NCBI GenBank assembly: GCA_033239005.1
Contig: BSQZ01000015.1
Span: 10,309,501-10,373,500 of the forward strand
DNA: 64,000 nucleotides
Direction: 5' to 3'
Source of the DNA: Lamellibrachia satsuma
Lineage: Eukaryota > Annelida > Polychaeta > Sabellida > Siboglinidae
Position numbers and translations under genes: made by a program. Shown here one piece after another: positions 31,855-44,963 of this stretch (within the stretch, counting starts at the first letter, position 1; every line of letters begins with the position of its first letter). The notes below the pieces were generated by a model that ran no database searches, had not been told where the DNA came from, and saw only the letters and a program-made list of their open reading frames with translations.

Positions 31855-32082
31855 TTGCATATACAGGGGATACCTGACATGGGCGCTGGCGAGGATGCTC
31901 ATGCCAAGGAGATGCGCCTGCCCTTGTCAGACAAAGACATCAAACGGTGTCATCAGCATGGGTGCCAGACAGACCCCAGGACTATGATTGTGCAGTTCAA
32001 CTCAGAACGCACACGCAACTCGGTCGCCAGCACAAAGGGCTCCATAAAGAGCCACAACCAATTTGCAGAGCCAGCCCTTTGA
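31855..32082 (+). pseudogene. LINE ORF1-like fragment
   Basis: The open stretch reads EMRLPLSDKDIKRCHQHGCQ, then RTMIVQFNSERTRNSV, then STKGSIKSHN. This resembles the RRM/C-terminal region of LINE ORF1 proteins (L-x-x-x-D-I-x-x-x-H-R-x-G ... R-P-I-I-V-K-F-x-x-x-x-x-R-x-x-V ... K-x-L-K). No reverse transcriptase follows directly, so this is an isolated scrap. A 17-bp, three-copy repeat (GGAACTAAATAGCTGCA) follows at 32083-32135. Confidence 0.5.
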
Positions 32083-33059
32083 ATCTTCAGAAACTAAATA
32101 GCTGCAGGAACTAAATAGCTGCAGGAACTAAATAGCTATTAACCGATACATGCACTTGAATGAACACTAATCAGTCTTTGTGTACCTATAATCGTATAGG
32201 TGTATGCATGTATTTTTTTATGGTTTTGTTTATTGTGCTTGTATGTATGGCTATTGTACACATATACACGTGCTAGTGTATATTGTATCAGCTGGTATGT
32301 CACAAAAGGACTGTTGACAAATGCTCAAACTCTGACGAAAACTATCATGATCATTGTCTGACAGTTTTTCATATTTTTTAATACCACTTCCTTGTTACTT
32401 TTATTTTACAATATGATAACAGTTCTTCTTATATAAATTAAGCAAACTAATAATGCTTAATTTATCATTATTTGATTTGATTGCACACATGTCATTCTAC
32501 AAATGTGCCTTTACCAACTGATACACTCAGCCATTGTCTACTGCAGAAATTATGTTAAAATAGCACATTAATTATTGGTACGAGTCCTTCTCAGAGCCTT
32601 TCCACAATGAATATGGTTAACACCATATTTGTATGTTTTCTTTTTCTTTTTATGTTATGCCATCCTTGGAATTCTCATACTGATATCAGATTTAGTAGAA
32701 TTGTGAAACTTAAACCACTTTACATGGTAACGATTCCACTAACATGCTTTAATTTTCATTGTATGTTATGTTTGTTTTACTCACCAACTCAGGCCGAGCA
32801 TAGTATTGCATTAACACATGCACAGGTATAATCAAACATACATTCATTCATTTGCAAAACACTTCACACACATTTAGTGACTTAGCTACCTTAATTTGTA
32901 CTTTTGACCATAACCAATGACTTTTGATGAAGCATTTCTCTCCTACTTAAAAGTCATCCAAAACTTTTTTAATAATCTTTTTGATATAAACAAAAATAAT
33001 GCTGAAAATAATGAACCCAATTGATGCACCGCTCATCATATTATGATATTGATAAGTTT

Positions 33060-35255
33060 CACTTGTTAACAAACAGTAATACAGATATATTTAGTATCCA
33101 AGTTCAAATATACAATCCATAAATGCTAAATCAATGAACTTGAAATATTTGTTGAGCTTCTCAATGCCATAAACTGTAAATTTAGCATTATATGTTTACA
33201 AGAGACATGGAAATCTGAAAACGATGATTTATCTCAATTCAGTTTACAGGGTTATGAATTATTAGCTCAAGGGAAAAACTGCAGTAACAAATGTGGGTTA
33301 ATAATTATATGTAGATAAAAAAAAATTAATATCAATATGTATGAACATTGGGAAGGGATAATAATTCAAATAACTGGAAGTAACTTATCAAAGACCATTA
33401 CTGTTGGGAACATATACAGACCACCTAGATCATGTAATGAGAATATTAAAATTTTATCGATGAATTTATGACTTTATCTATACTGGAAAATAGAAGTAAT
33501 CTCATACATTCATTCATTTGCAAAACACTTCACAGGGGACTTCAACGTTAATTTTCTAAAAATTAATGAAAATAGAATATAGTGTTTTTTTAGAAACTAT
33601 TACATCATGCAGTCTCTATGAATGAAGTAAACTCTGAGGAAATCTACAATAAACTAAATAAATGTTCTAAGGCTGATCCCAATTTAAATTACAACATAAT
33701 ACATGAACAAAATATGCGAGCAAAGAATAAGCATATGCCAATCAAAATCATGAAATTCAATAAATATAAGCATAAACACTCTACTTGGATCACACAGGGT
33801 CTTCTAAAATCTATTAAATATCGAGATTGACTTTATAAGCAATTAAAAATGTCTAACTTTAACTCAACTAATTATGAGGTCATTCTCACCAACTTTAAAA
33901 CGTTACACTCAATATTAAAGAAAATTATTAATGAAGCCAAAAAAACATTATTTTGAGTTATGCTTTAATTGTTCAGAAAATGACATTAGAAATACTTGGA
34001 AAATCATAAATGAAATTCTTTCTAAAAAATAAGGCAAAAAAAAATATTTTATTTTAAAGATAATGGCATTAATATAACAAATAAAACGAATATTGCAAAT
34101 AAATTCAATAACTATTTTACAAGTATAGGTCAAACTATTGCACAAGGGATTCAATATGATGGCAATAGTAATTATAGTTATTACTTAAAAAAATATGTTT
34201 TCAGATTTAAGAATGTAGATAAAGAAACTGTAAAGAAAACAGCAGAAAGCCTTCCAACAAAAAAAAACAGTTGTAGTTGTGATGGCATTTCTTCAAAACT
34301 GTTGAAAATAATTTAACATGCCGTCATTAAATCATTAACCCTATTAATAAACCAAGTTATAAATAGAGGCATAGTCCCTGACAAACTAAAAATTGCCAAA
34401 GTTATTCCTATTTTCAAGAAAGATGATCCATCAATATTTAAAAATTATAGACCAATTTCGTTCCTTCCTACTATTTCAAGTGTTACAGAAAACAATTTAT
34501 AGTCAGTTATGTGCATATTTCAACGATTCCAAACTTTGTTTTGATAATCAGTATGGCCTTAGACCAAAAACACTCGACTGAATAATCACTTGAACTAGTA
34601 GACAGAATAATCACAGAAATGGATAAAAAAGATATACCATTCAGCATTTTTCTTGACCTCTCAAAGGCGTTTGACACTATTGATCATTCAATACTATTTA
34701 ACAAACTAAGATATTACAGTTTAGATGGATCTACTCTGAATTTATTTAAAAGTTATTTAAACAATACAAGTCAATATTTTGAATGTGAAAATGCTAAATT
34801 TGATATTTTATCTATCCTTTGTCCTTGTTATTTATAATATACATAAACGATTTCCCAAAAGCTAGTAAAATGTTTAACTTTATTATGCATGCCGACGACA
34901 CCACCTTATTTAGCACCATCAAATCCTTTAATGACAATATACCAAACAAAAGCACTAAATCTGCAGTAAATGATGAACTCCTAAGAATAATGGAATGGCT
35001 TAATATTAATAAATTATCATTAAACAAAAATAAATCTAAATATATGTCCTTTCAAATGCCTAATAAAGTTAAATACACCTTTACGCGCAACATCAATAAT
35101 ATCAGTGTAGAACGAGTGGGAGAATTAAAGTTTTTAGGACTGACTTTAGATACACACTGAAAATGGAAAAAACTCACTGAAAAAAACACGTGTTCCAAAA
35201 TGTGCATGTGTTACCTCTAGAAATGTTATTTCTTTTATATAATACACTAACATTG
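33060..35255 (+). mobile_element. Degenerate LINE (L2/CR1-superfamily-like), part before the nested insertion
   Basis: Endonuclease-like blocks appear in order: IICLQETWKSEN near 33185, GNIYRPPRS near 33408 and GDFNVNF near 33536. Reverse-transcriptase blocks follow: IFLDLSKAFDTIDHSILFNK near 34648 and HADDTTLF near 34888 (the usual first residue is F or Y). LKFLGLTLDTH near 35130 comes next. Frame breaks and stops are scattered through it, so it is inactive. It is interrupted at about 35255 and resumes at about 35835. Confidence 0.85.
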
Positions 35256-35259
35256 TGCT

Positions 35260-35832
35260 CATCCTCCATGTTCCCTGCTGAACAGTGGTGAGGATCAAGT
35301 AAAGTATTGTCGAGCCACTCTTTCTGTTCTTTTTTCCCATAGTTTTATGTCGGCCGCCCCCTCCCTCCACCTTTCATCCTCCACCGATCTTCTCATATCC
35401 CTCCTCATACAGTCCTCCCATCTCAGCTGTGGCCTTCCCCTTTTCCTGCGTCCTTGATGTTTTTCCACCTCTGCTCTCTTTGCTAGTTTGCCTGCATCCA
35501 TCCTTACCAAGTGGCCTGCCCATTTCATCTGGCTTCTCACCAATCTTCCTGTTAGATTGCATTGCATCCCAACCTCTTTCTCTCTTCTGTCCACCCTCTT
35601 TGTTCTTGTTATCCGATGCACCCAGTTGTCCTCACAAACTTGCAGCTTTTGTTGTTGTTGTTCTGTCAACGCCACTGTCTCCAGACCATACAGACATGCT
35701 GGTGTAACACATGCTCTCAGGACTTTCCCTTTCAGTTTTTACAAAATTTTTTTCTCTCATACATAACTTCCACCATCCTGGCTTCTGCTTCTGGCACTCC
35801 CATCCATCTCACTGTTGCCATCACCATCTATC
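35260..35832 (-). mobile_element. RTE-like LINE 3' fragment nested inside the LINE
   Basis: In minus sense it carries KGKVLRACVTPACLYGLETV and QQQQKLQVCEDNWVHRITRT. LVRSQMKWAGHLVRMDAGKL and GRRKRGRPQLRWEDCMRRDM follow. This is the C-terminal, post-polymerase region of animal RTE-like elements. The 5' end is truncated. It lies in the opposite orientation within the surrounding LINE. Confidence 0.85.
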
Positions 35833-35834
35833 TA

Positions 35835-36400
35835 TATTATCTCATATTAACCATTGTATTATGGCATGGGGTTACCAAGATAGCAGAATTATGAAAACTC
35901 AAAAGAAAGCTATGCAAATTTTAATGTTAAGTAAATGCAATTCACATACAGAACCATTTTTTTATTAAACATTAAAAAAATAGATGATTAATTAAAGCTA
36001 CATGAACTTAAATTCTATCTTAAATACATGCATCAAGACTTACTTGCCTACTTATTAAACAGGAAAATAATCCCAAATATACACATCATATTCACATCAT
36101 AACACAAGGTGCACAACTGATATCAGAGTGATTTTGCCAAAAGGTGTCTTAGATATTGCCACTTGCCACATGTTATTAACAATATCCACAATATAGTTAC
36201 AGAGAAGATAGGAACTCACAGTTTGCGAGGCTCTGCAAGTTATACAAAAACTAATTGATAAAAAATATGAAGATATGTGTACAATATTAAACTGTCATTC
36301 TTGGTACATGTAGCAAAATCGACTACCTGATAAATCAGTAATACATACATGAATATATGACTACTATCTATTACAATTTATATTACATATTTCAATATAT
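35835..36400 (+). mobile_element. Degenerate LINE, continuation after the nested insertion
   Basis: It resumes with SHINHCIMAWGYQDSRIMKT followed by QKKAMQILMLSKCNSHTEPF. This is the standard tail of L2/CR1-like polymerases (L-S-H-I-N-Y-C-x-x-x-W-G ... Q-K-R-A-I-R-I-I ... H-T-x-P-L-F) and fits directly to LLYNTLTL ending at about 35255. Several stops. Confidence 0.8.
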
Positions 36401-36675
36401 ACACTCACAATATTCACGCATGCTCTTTTTCCTTCTGCACACATGCACTGTCAAAAACTTTTATATAAATGAGTTAATTACGTTTCATTTGTGGCTCTTA
36501 TGTGAGTGACTGTAAAGTCTTTATGGGAGTCACTCATCCCTTATTATATTAATGCATATTTTGTGTCTATCACTCAATTTTTATTTGTATTGTAAACGGT
36601 GTCAAAATAAACTTTCTTGGCCCAATGCCCCCTAAATATGCCACTGATGCACACTGTGCAGATTGGTGAGCTTAC

Positions 36676-36790
36676 CAAGCATGCAGCAATGTTGCTACAG
36701 CAAACATGACAAGAGTGAACATGATGCTGCCAATGGCCCACACACGCATCAGGCGATGGTAGTCTTCTGTGGCTGTTGTGGGCAACACAT
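36676..36790 (-). CDS. Transmembrane-segment exon, probably of the same receptor phosphatase
   Basis: The exon lies between an acceptor (TTTCAG) and a donor (GTAAGC) and reads for 37 full codons plus 2 bases at each end. A polar stretch with TTATEDYHRLMR is followed by one hydrophobic helix of about 20 residues (WAIGSIMFTLVMFAVATLLH), typical of a single-pass receptor. It is on the same strand as the PTP exons and upstream of them, where a receptor PTP membrane segment should lie. The 37-bp minisatellite begins about 25 bp upstream of its acceptor. I did not find the juxtamembrane exons that should link it to 18584, so it could belong to another single-pass protein. Confidence 0.55.
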
Positions 36791-36814
36791 CTGAAACTCA
36801 AGACATCCACATAT

Positions 36815-38100
36815 CAGACATTCACAAGTATGCAACAGACACCTCCAACACAAGACATTCACAAGTATGCTACAGACACCTCCAACACAAGACATTCACG
36901 AGTATGCCACAGACACCTCCAACACAAGACATTCACGAGTATGCAACAGACACCTCCAACACAAGACATTCACAAGTATGCTACAGACACCTCCAATACA
37001 AGACATTCACGAGTATGCCACAGACACCTCCAGCACAAGACATTCACGAGTATGCTACAGACACCTCCAACACAAGACATTCACAAGTATGCTACAGACA
37101 CCTCCAATACAAGACATTCACGAGTATGCCACAGACACCTCCAACACAAGACATTCACAAGTATGCAACAGACACCTCCAACACAAGACATTCACGAGTA
37201 TGCTACAGACACCTCCAATACAAGACATTCACGAGTATGCCACAGACACCTCCAACACAAGACATTTACAAGTATGCTACAGACACCTCCAATACAAGAT
37301 ATTCATGAGTATGCCACAGACACCTCCAACACAAGACATTCACAAGTATGCTACAGACACCTCCAACACAAGACATTCACAAATATGCTACAGACACCTC
37401 CAACACAAGACATCCACAAGTATGCAACAGACACCTCCAACACAAGACATTCACGAGTATGCTACAGACACCTCCAATACAAGACATTCACGAGTATGCT
37501 ACAGACACCTCCAACACAAGACATTCACAAGTATGCTACAGACACCTCATATTAGAGAAGAAATTCACAAGTATGCAACAGACACCTCCAACACAAGACA
37601 TTCACAAGTATGCTACAGACACCTCCAATACAAGACATTCACGAGTATGCCACAGACACCTCCAACACAAGACATTCACAAGTATGCAACAGACACCTCC
37701 AACACAAGACATTCACAAGTATGCTACAGACACCTCCAATACAAGACATTCACGAGTATGCCACAGACACCTCCAACACAAGACATTCACAAGTATGCTA
37801 CAGACACCTCCAATACAAGACATTCATGAGTATGCCACAGACACCTCCAACACAAGACATTCACAAGTATGCTACAGACACCTCCAACACAAGACATTCA
37901 CAAATATGCTACAGACACCTCCAACACAAGACATCCACAAGTATGCAACAGACACCTCCAACATAAGAAATTCACAAGTATGCAACAGACACCTCCCACA
38001 CAAGACATTCACAAGTATGCTACAGACACCTCCAACATAACACATCCACAAGTATGCTTCAGACACCTCCAACATAACACATCCACAAGTATGCTATAGA
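36815..38100. repeat. About 35-copy 37-bp minisatellite abutting the transmembrane exon
   Basis: Units contain ACACCTCCAACACAAGACAT followed by TCACAAGTATGCTACAG. In the sense of the minus-strand gene each unit contains TGTCTGTAG, an acceptor-like AG. The proximal edge is about 25 bp from the true acceptor at 36791-36792. The open frames are spurious. Confidence 0.95.
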
Positions 38101-38109
38101 CACTTGAAG

Positions 38110-39127
38110 GTCAAATTTCACCATTTTTTATTCTAGAGTTTCATTTTATACCATAGTTTAAGTTTCAAATAATGCTCAGCTCACTAAACATCAATGAACT
38201 AAGAAAGCAGTGTTCAATCTAGGATGCGCCTTTGTGCCATTGACACAACATTTTCAAGATTGGTGCAACCAAATCACACGAATACGGTAATTCTGGCAAT
38301 TGGTGCACAAAGATGTAGTCAATGCACTGATGGAGCGCTGCCATTAACTGCTGGTTCCTTGCTAGTCTGCTAGGCACTAACTTACCAGCAAGCACCCAAC
38401 AGCAACAGAAGGCAGCCGACGGTGGCGAGCTGAATGCCGAAAAGATGATCTTTCTGCCAGCTTAAATGATCGACATATGGTGCCGTAATGTATTAAACGT
38501 CAACATTCGTGGGGAAATAAAATAATAATTAGCTGTAAATGAGAAGTGTTGTCGCCATTTCATATTACGTAGACAATCCTTCGATTTGGCTGACTTTCAA
38601 CTTGCACCCACGTAACTACGTGTAGATTATATTTGCTGTATTTTGGATATAGCATATTAAATATCGCTATATGTTATTGGAGTAATTAATATTATACAGT
38701 TTAATGTTATTAAACCTTAGAAGCCACCACCCTCGCCTGATTTGCAGTAGGCCTATGCCATCGACACTGCTGCCTGGTCAAACCCAGAGAGCAGAGGATG
38801 TCATCTTCAACAACAAACTGGCACAGGATCCTGACATCTCACACATTAACGGAAGATATATATATATAAAATAAGTTAATATAATCCATAATAAATTTCA
38901 ATGGTGGAATGCATGCAGCTTCTTATAATGTTGTGAAAAATTACAAGGAAAGTAAGAGTTGTCTCATTCTCATCATCACAATATTGTCAATGTACAACTT
39001 CCCAAAAAAGTCTTACTTGTAGTTCTGAATGATAATGCTATTGCATCACTTCTTTCTATTGGAATCAAAAACAATTTGAAATAATTTCAAAGCCAACATT
39101 CTTCATGCAATTTCTGGGTTACCATTC
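38110..39127. other. No supported feature
   Basis: Mixed-composition DNA. A stretch at about 38380-38460 (minus) has an acceptor-like CAG, a hydrophobic reading and GTAAGT, but it does not fit the phase of the neighbouring exon. A codon-like patch at 38750-38850 (plus) is not recognised. Confidence 0.35.
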
Positions 39128-40932
39128 CAGTGTCAGACGGTATTGTGACCCACATAGTAAAATGACCCGGGGTTCAATATACCATAATGGTAAAATTACC
39201 TGCCCCATGGTAAAGTGACCCACCCCTGTGATTTTATTTAACGTGCTTTCTTCACATTTTAGTTATTGATCACATCCAGTATAAATTATAGGCAATATTT
39301 ATAATAAGTTCAACTTAATATGTTAAATTGGGGACACTTAATGACGTATGAATTAATTAATCTTAATTTAGGTTTCTTCTTCTACATATTATGTTGGAAA
39401 ATAAATCCTGAAAAAATGTGATTGATGTATGTAAATGTGGTGGAGATGGGTTAGATGTCTGAGGTTATTATGGGGGGTCCCGGGTCATATCCCCATGTAT
39501 ACTGCATCTTTCAAATGAAGGTTAGTCTGGGGGTCATATTCCCATGACATAGCATAGTGACCAGAGTTATGCTATGAAGACAAAACCTACCAATATATTT
39601 AAATGAAACATTTATTATCATGATTTTTTATTTCTTACATTAATATTCTACAAAGTCACATACATATTGCACATATTAAACAGCATCTTTGAAATGAAGG
39701 TTTTGATTTGATCATCCAAACAATACTGACCCATGGCATAGTACACTGACCCAGTTTTTAAATAGTCTTTATTCCTTTATTCTACACATTCATACACATA
39801 CCTGGAAGTGCACTTTGAAATAAATGCACAAACGTATGTCATTGTCATATATAGCAAATATATACAACTGTACACACTTGATTAAACTCTTAAAATAAAA
39901 AATTATGTGTTCTTGAGTCTATACTTTACTCTGAAAGATTAATTGTTAATTAAAAATCTTTAATTATGAACAGGGTTGAAAGAAATCATGATTAAAAAAA
40001 ATTGGATTTTTTTATTTCAATGGGATTTTTTTATTTATTTGATTTTTTTAAAATCTGGTATATAGACATTTATATAGATGTTTATATTTATAAACTCTTT
40101 CAAACGTGTTCTACTGAAATTGATTTGGGTACTTGTCTTAACAGAGGGTACATGATTTTTGCTTATATAAAGACATTAGGCAATGTCCATAAGGCCTCAT
40201 CCCCTGTAGTTGCATAATCTGTCTTGGAAAGGAAAGCATGTTGTCACCAAGACTGTCTCACTTGAGTCAACATACTGAATTGTTAACAACTAGCATAAGC
40301 TCTAAGTGGACTCAGGGCTTCTGACTTGAAAATATATTTCTTCTTGAAGACAAGTTTGTGTGGATTCACTACATTCAGAAAGGGAATAGCTCAAACATAC
40401 ACAATATCATAAAATATTTGACTATCAAGCTATCTGGTGACAATACAACTATACAAGTGTGTGCACATTGTGCTTTTGCATTAAAAAACATACAAAACTT
40501 TGTTGATGCTTGTAAACAATTATTTGTTTTAAATTCATATAAATCAGAGATTAAAAAAATCTGAAATAAAAAATCTTAAATCAATGATGTTTTTTTTTGA
40601 GTGATTTAAATCTTGATTTAAATCAATGATTTAAATCAAATGATTTAAATCAAACAACCCTGCACATTGTTAATGATAATTGTTTGGAAAATGCTTAAGT
40701 CCAATCCAGCATGCTATACCGCATTACACCGACTATGACGCTCACCCTATTTGCATCCTGGCAAAACAGAAACATAATTATAATGTATTTATTTAATTAA
40801 AATTTATACTAATTCATACACATCTGCATGTTGAAATGAATGCAGAAATATGTGTCATTGTCATAATAAAGATCCATAGAGCATGTTGCCATCCATAGTC
40901 TATTTACTATGCTCACTGCATGCGTAAATCCA

Positions 40933-41053
40933 GGAGCATTGCACAGGATACACCCCACCCAGCCAACCATTGCACAGGATACACCCCACCCAGCCAACCA
41001 TTGCACAGTATACACTCCACCCAGCCAACCATTGCACAGGATACACCCAGCCA
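40933..41053. repeat. Four-copy 31-bp repeat
   Basis: Units contain TTGCACAGGATACACCCCAC followed by CCAGCCAACCA. It lies inside the putative transposon 39128-42240. Confidence 0.9.
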
Positions 41054-41165
41054 ATCATCTCTTTGAACTTCTTCCTTCTGGTAAACGCTACAGAAGCATC
41101 AAGACTAGAACCACAAGGCTTAAGAACAGCTTTAACCTGCAGGCTGTGAGACACTTGACAGGAGA
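41054..41165 (+). mobile_element. Short LINE-like C-terminal fragment
   Basis: It reads FELLPSGKRYRSIKTRTTRL and then KNSFNLQAVRHL. This resembles a tail often seen after the polymerase of animal non-LTR elements (L-P-S-G-x-R-Y-R-x-x-x-x-R-T-x-R-x-x-N-S-F-x-P). Only about 35 codons remain. Confidence 0.45.
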
Positions 41166-42249
41166 GGTTTTCCTCGTGCCATAACTCTGTCTTCTGCCAG
41201 TCCCGTTCTTATGTTCCTATGTCGCCATGCCCATATTACTCATCTAACTACATGTATGTATTTTTTACAGTTTTACTGTTTCTTAGGTAATGTTCAGACG
41301 GTTGCAATGGTGCATTCATGAAATTATTATTATCCTGCCAAGTTAATACTTTTATGCCTGGAGACAGGTGAATTTCTGTAAAATTCATTGGCAGTTGGCT
41401 TTGTTATTAACTTATACACGTCTTAGCCTAGATGTGTCTCTTTTGTAATGTTTCTGATTTACATGTACATTTTTACACAGGCGAGAGCGAGTGGTTTGTG
41501 TGGATGTGTGTAACTGGATGGCTGCTTCTGAGGTGGGTGGGTGAGTTCTTATGCCACAAATTCCTTGTTAAATTTTTTAAATGTACGTTATTTGGCAATA
41601 AACCATCTGAATCTACTACAGATTGTGTTAACGAACAGCTATGTATTCATGTTTAACTCCTAAAACAGGTTCAAAATTATCTTCTACATTCTTGATGTAC
41701 ATATATACATACTAGTTTTGATAGTCTACCTATGGTAGGCTGTATTCTGTGCAATACTTTTTATTTTCTTAGTTAATCACATATTATGAACATCTGTATG
41801 AACTTGCTGTTTGCATAAGTTTTTTAGTCTGAAATTTAGCTATTGAATTGAATTGAAAAAATATGTTTCTATGAAAGATGAATTGTTACTTTTTAATTGT
41901 TAATTTAAAAGTGATGTGAACACATTGTTTAAAAAAGCCTACTCCTAACAGGGAGTGATCCATCTAAGTTACAAATCATCAAAACAATCAAATAAAATTG
42001 GAGGATGTATTATTTTTTCATCTTCAATTGTTAGTGGTGGCCTGTTACACCACACTGCAATAGGAAAACAAAAATATTCTAGTAATCTTAATTCATTTGG
42101 GGGGGGGTCAATTCCCTATAGGGTGGGTCACTTTCCCATAGGGGAAAGTATGCAGTAAAGTGACCGGCGCATCGATATGCTTTATGGTATTTTGACCCGC
42201 AGGTCGCTTTACCCCTGGGTCACAATACCATGTGACACTGGTCTTGCTC

Positions 42250-43075
42250 TACTACAGTGCATGCCAATTTCAGTGACAAACTGCAGCCGGATATTGACAT
42301 TCCTCAAACAAACTACACCAAATTATAGGTAATGCATTATTAGGAAAACAAACATATTCAAAAAACAGTTGCTTAATGGCTTCCAAAACAATTATATTAA
42401 ACTGTATCATACAAAATATTAATGATATGGCATAGTCCACTGTTCCTGCCAATTATGAGAGAGCATCAGGTACCACACTTACCTTACACAACTAACTGAA
42501 GGTGTACAAACTTAGCACATGCCCCCCCCCAAATAATGCACTTGCTACATGGGTAAAATGGCATATGCACTTGCATGCTGCAAAATCAGTGCAATATTGC
42601 CCAAAATTTCTACGACCTAGATGGGCCATTGACCCACTTAGCCCACTTGGCCAAGATGCTAGATTTGAACCCTGAGAAAGAGAAGAAATAGATGACGGAC
42701 TTGTCATTTGTAATTGTTCAATAAATAAAATTATTAAAATAAAATCTTATACAATTATTGAGTCAAATGTTGGCCCTGGGTTCACAATGATGGATCAGTG
42801 ACCTGGAGTACATATCTGATAAAATTAAGTAAATCCACCTGTTGCATTGCGTGTTGCTCTGACATATGCCATAGGTGCTAAACAGATGTCTTGGAATTGT
42901 TCAGAAAGTTATTCTTCAACACACGTGAACTGCCATGGCAAAGCCCACCACTCCTGCTTCATGTGCATGGTGGTAATTTTTTTTCTGGAAATAAAAAAAA
43001 CAATTACCAATCATAGTGTTATTAGTCGACTTTCAAATAATAGTGTACTCTAGTATTCAAGTAATTTTGTCTGTT
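42250..43075. other. No supported feature
   Basis: AT-rich sequence with no recognisable coding block, array or transposon end. Confidence 0.4.
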
Positions 43076-43079
43076 CTAA

Positions 43080-44450
43080 TTGTTTCTACAAAGTTGAGTT
43101 CCAAATGTTGCATTTGTCAACTCATCTAATAACAAATTCACATTAAAAGACCAGATAAAATGACTACTGCCTCTGCAACCCTTACAGACAATATTTACAC
43201 TTCTGAACTGGAGTACAGGATTGACAGTGGCCTGTTGGTAAATGACATCAATGATCATCTCGCTAGCTTTGATCTGTACAAATGTAATGTAAAAAGTAAT
43301 GTAACTGGTTCTTCTAACAAGTATATTGATTACATTAACGAAGAAAACATCAATGCATTGAAACATAACTTAATAAAAAAGTATTGGAATCATGTTTTCA
43401 ATAATGAAGATGCTAATTTAGCATATGATAATTTTCTTCATATATTTACTCAAATGTACAACAAACAGCAACCATTAAAAATAGTCAATCTAAAGTATCT
43501 AAATTGAATAAAAAAATACATGATTTACTAAAGAACGCATGTATCAAGAAAAATAAATTATATAAAGTATTTGTATCATGTAGATCAATCACTTCAGAAA
43601 CCAGGTATGAAACATATAAAAATAAAAGGTCTTCTAAGATCTACTAAAAAAACTGCATTTTAACAGTCTTCATGCAGAGAAAAGATAATATTGCCAGTAC
43701 CTGGAAAATACTTTAAAATAGAGTGAGTATACCTTGTTAAGGACTGACTACCCCGATCACTTCGTTAATAATGGTGCAACCATTAGTAATAAGGAGGATG
43801 TGGCGAATATGTTCAATAGTTTTTTAACTAACATTGGCTAAGAATTGTGAAAGGATATAACTGTGCCAGTAAACAATCCAATATATGACTACTTAGAAAA
43901 TAGAAACAAACACAATTTATTTCTAACTCCAGTTAATGAAGATGAGGTTATTGGAATTGTGAAAATTTGTGAAACTAAAACATCAACAGATTATGAATGT
44001 CAAAAAAAGTTATTAACTGTATTGCAAAGCCTATCACTTGCATTTGTAGCTAATCTTTTAGCACTGAAGTATTCCTGGAAAAAAAATAAAATCACAAAAG
44101 TCTTTTTAAGTCTGGGGATAAGCCCAAGTCAATGCATTTGTAGATTTAATTGATGGAACAACCCAATCATTGGATGCCAATATATATACTGCAGGTGTCT
44201 TCATCGATTAAAAAAAGCATTTGACACAGTTAGTCACCAACTATTATGTAAAAAATGGAATTTCTTGGTGTCCATTGAGTGGCATATAAGTGGTTAAATA
44301 ATCATCTAGAAAGCAATTTGTGTCTATTCACAAATGTCAGTCTGCAATGCGCAATATCTCATGTGGTGTGCCACAAGGTTTGATTTTAGACCCCAAACTA
44401 GTTATACTGTATGTTAATGATTATGTATAACATATCTAAACATGTAAAAT
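43080..44450 (+). mobile_element. Degenerate LINE (same broad type as 33060-36400)
   Basis: The endonuclease C-terminus reads SATLTDNIYTSELEYRIDSG then LLVNDINDHLASF. The connecting region follows, then damaged polymerase blocks near 44215 (FDTVSHQLL) and 44355 (SHVVCHKV, a ruined G-V-P-Q-G motif). Many stops and frame changes; the 5' half of the endonuclease is missing. Confidence 0.78.
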
Positions 44451-44963
44451 ATATCCTCCGTAAATTTTTTTATAAAAAAGTACTTGTTACACACACTTGA
44501 CTACCTTGATGTTGAAATGTTGTTGCCATTATTTAAGGTTCATGTGCTAAAGTTTGGATTCCCAAAATAACTGTTATGTTTGAACTGCCAAATGTCAATC
44601 AAATGCGATTTAAAAAATCTGACAATATGTGACCTATCATAGAACAATGAAATATATTCCCCATCATTTTGTTTATGTAATTGTAAACTATCACGATGTT
44701 TTGGTACCACGTACCATGCAGTACTTTGTTATAGCTTTATAACATGTAAACAAGCCTTTTTTTAAATATTATATAAAGGCTATAAAAAGATATTGCAGTT
44801 GGAAACTATATGTAAATTTTGCAGCAAGTATAATTTTAAAGGTAACTATGAGAACTGCTAAAAAAATAAACATCCACATAAAAGGTACAAGTAGCAACAC
44901 CAAAACAGGAGTAAAACTGCTACAAAATATTCATGAAAATGTTCATCAAGTTTGTAGATATAT

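Larger units (their letters stand above)
39128..42240. mobile_element. Putative 3.1-kb non-autonomous DNA transposon with long TGACCC-rich inverted ends
   Basis: The left end (CAGTGTCAGACGGTATTGTG) and the reverse complement of the right end (CAGTGTCACATGGTATTGTG) match over more than 24 bp. Further shared blocks follow within about 110 bp (TACCATAA, GTAAAGTGACCCACCC/GGAAAGTGACCCACCC). No clear target duplication and no transposase frame were seen. Internal motifs (CATAGTGACC, CTGACCCATGG) repeat the terminal theme near 39545 and 39725. Confidence 0.62.

Noticed and set aside
35429..35968. Plus-strand open frames over the RTE-like fragment
   Set aside because: Antisense shadows of a clear minus-strand LINE C-terminus.
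38385..38455. Possible minus-strand exon with hydrophobic reading (LATVGCLLLLLGACW) and GTAAGT donor
   Set aside because: Its exit phase does not match the entry phase of the membrane exon and no start codon is in frame; too weak to call.
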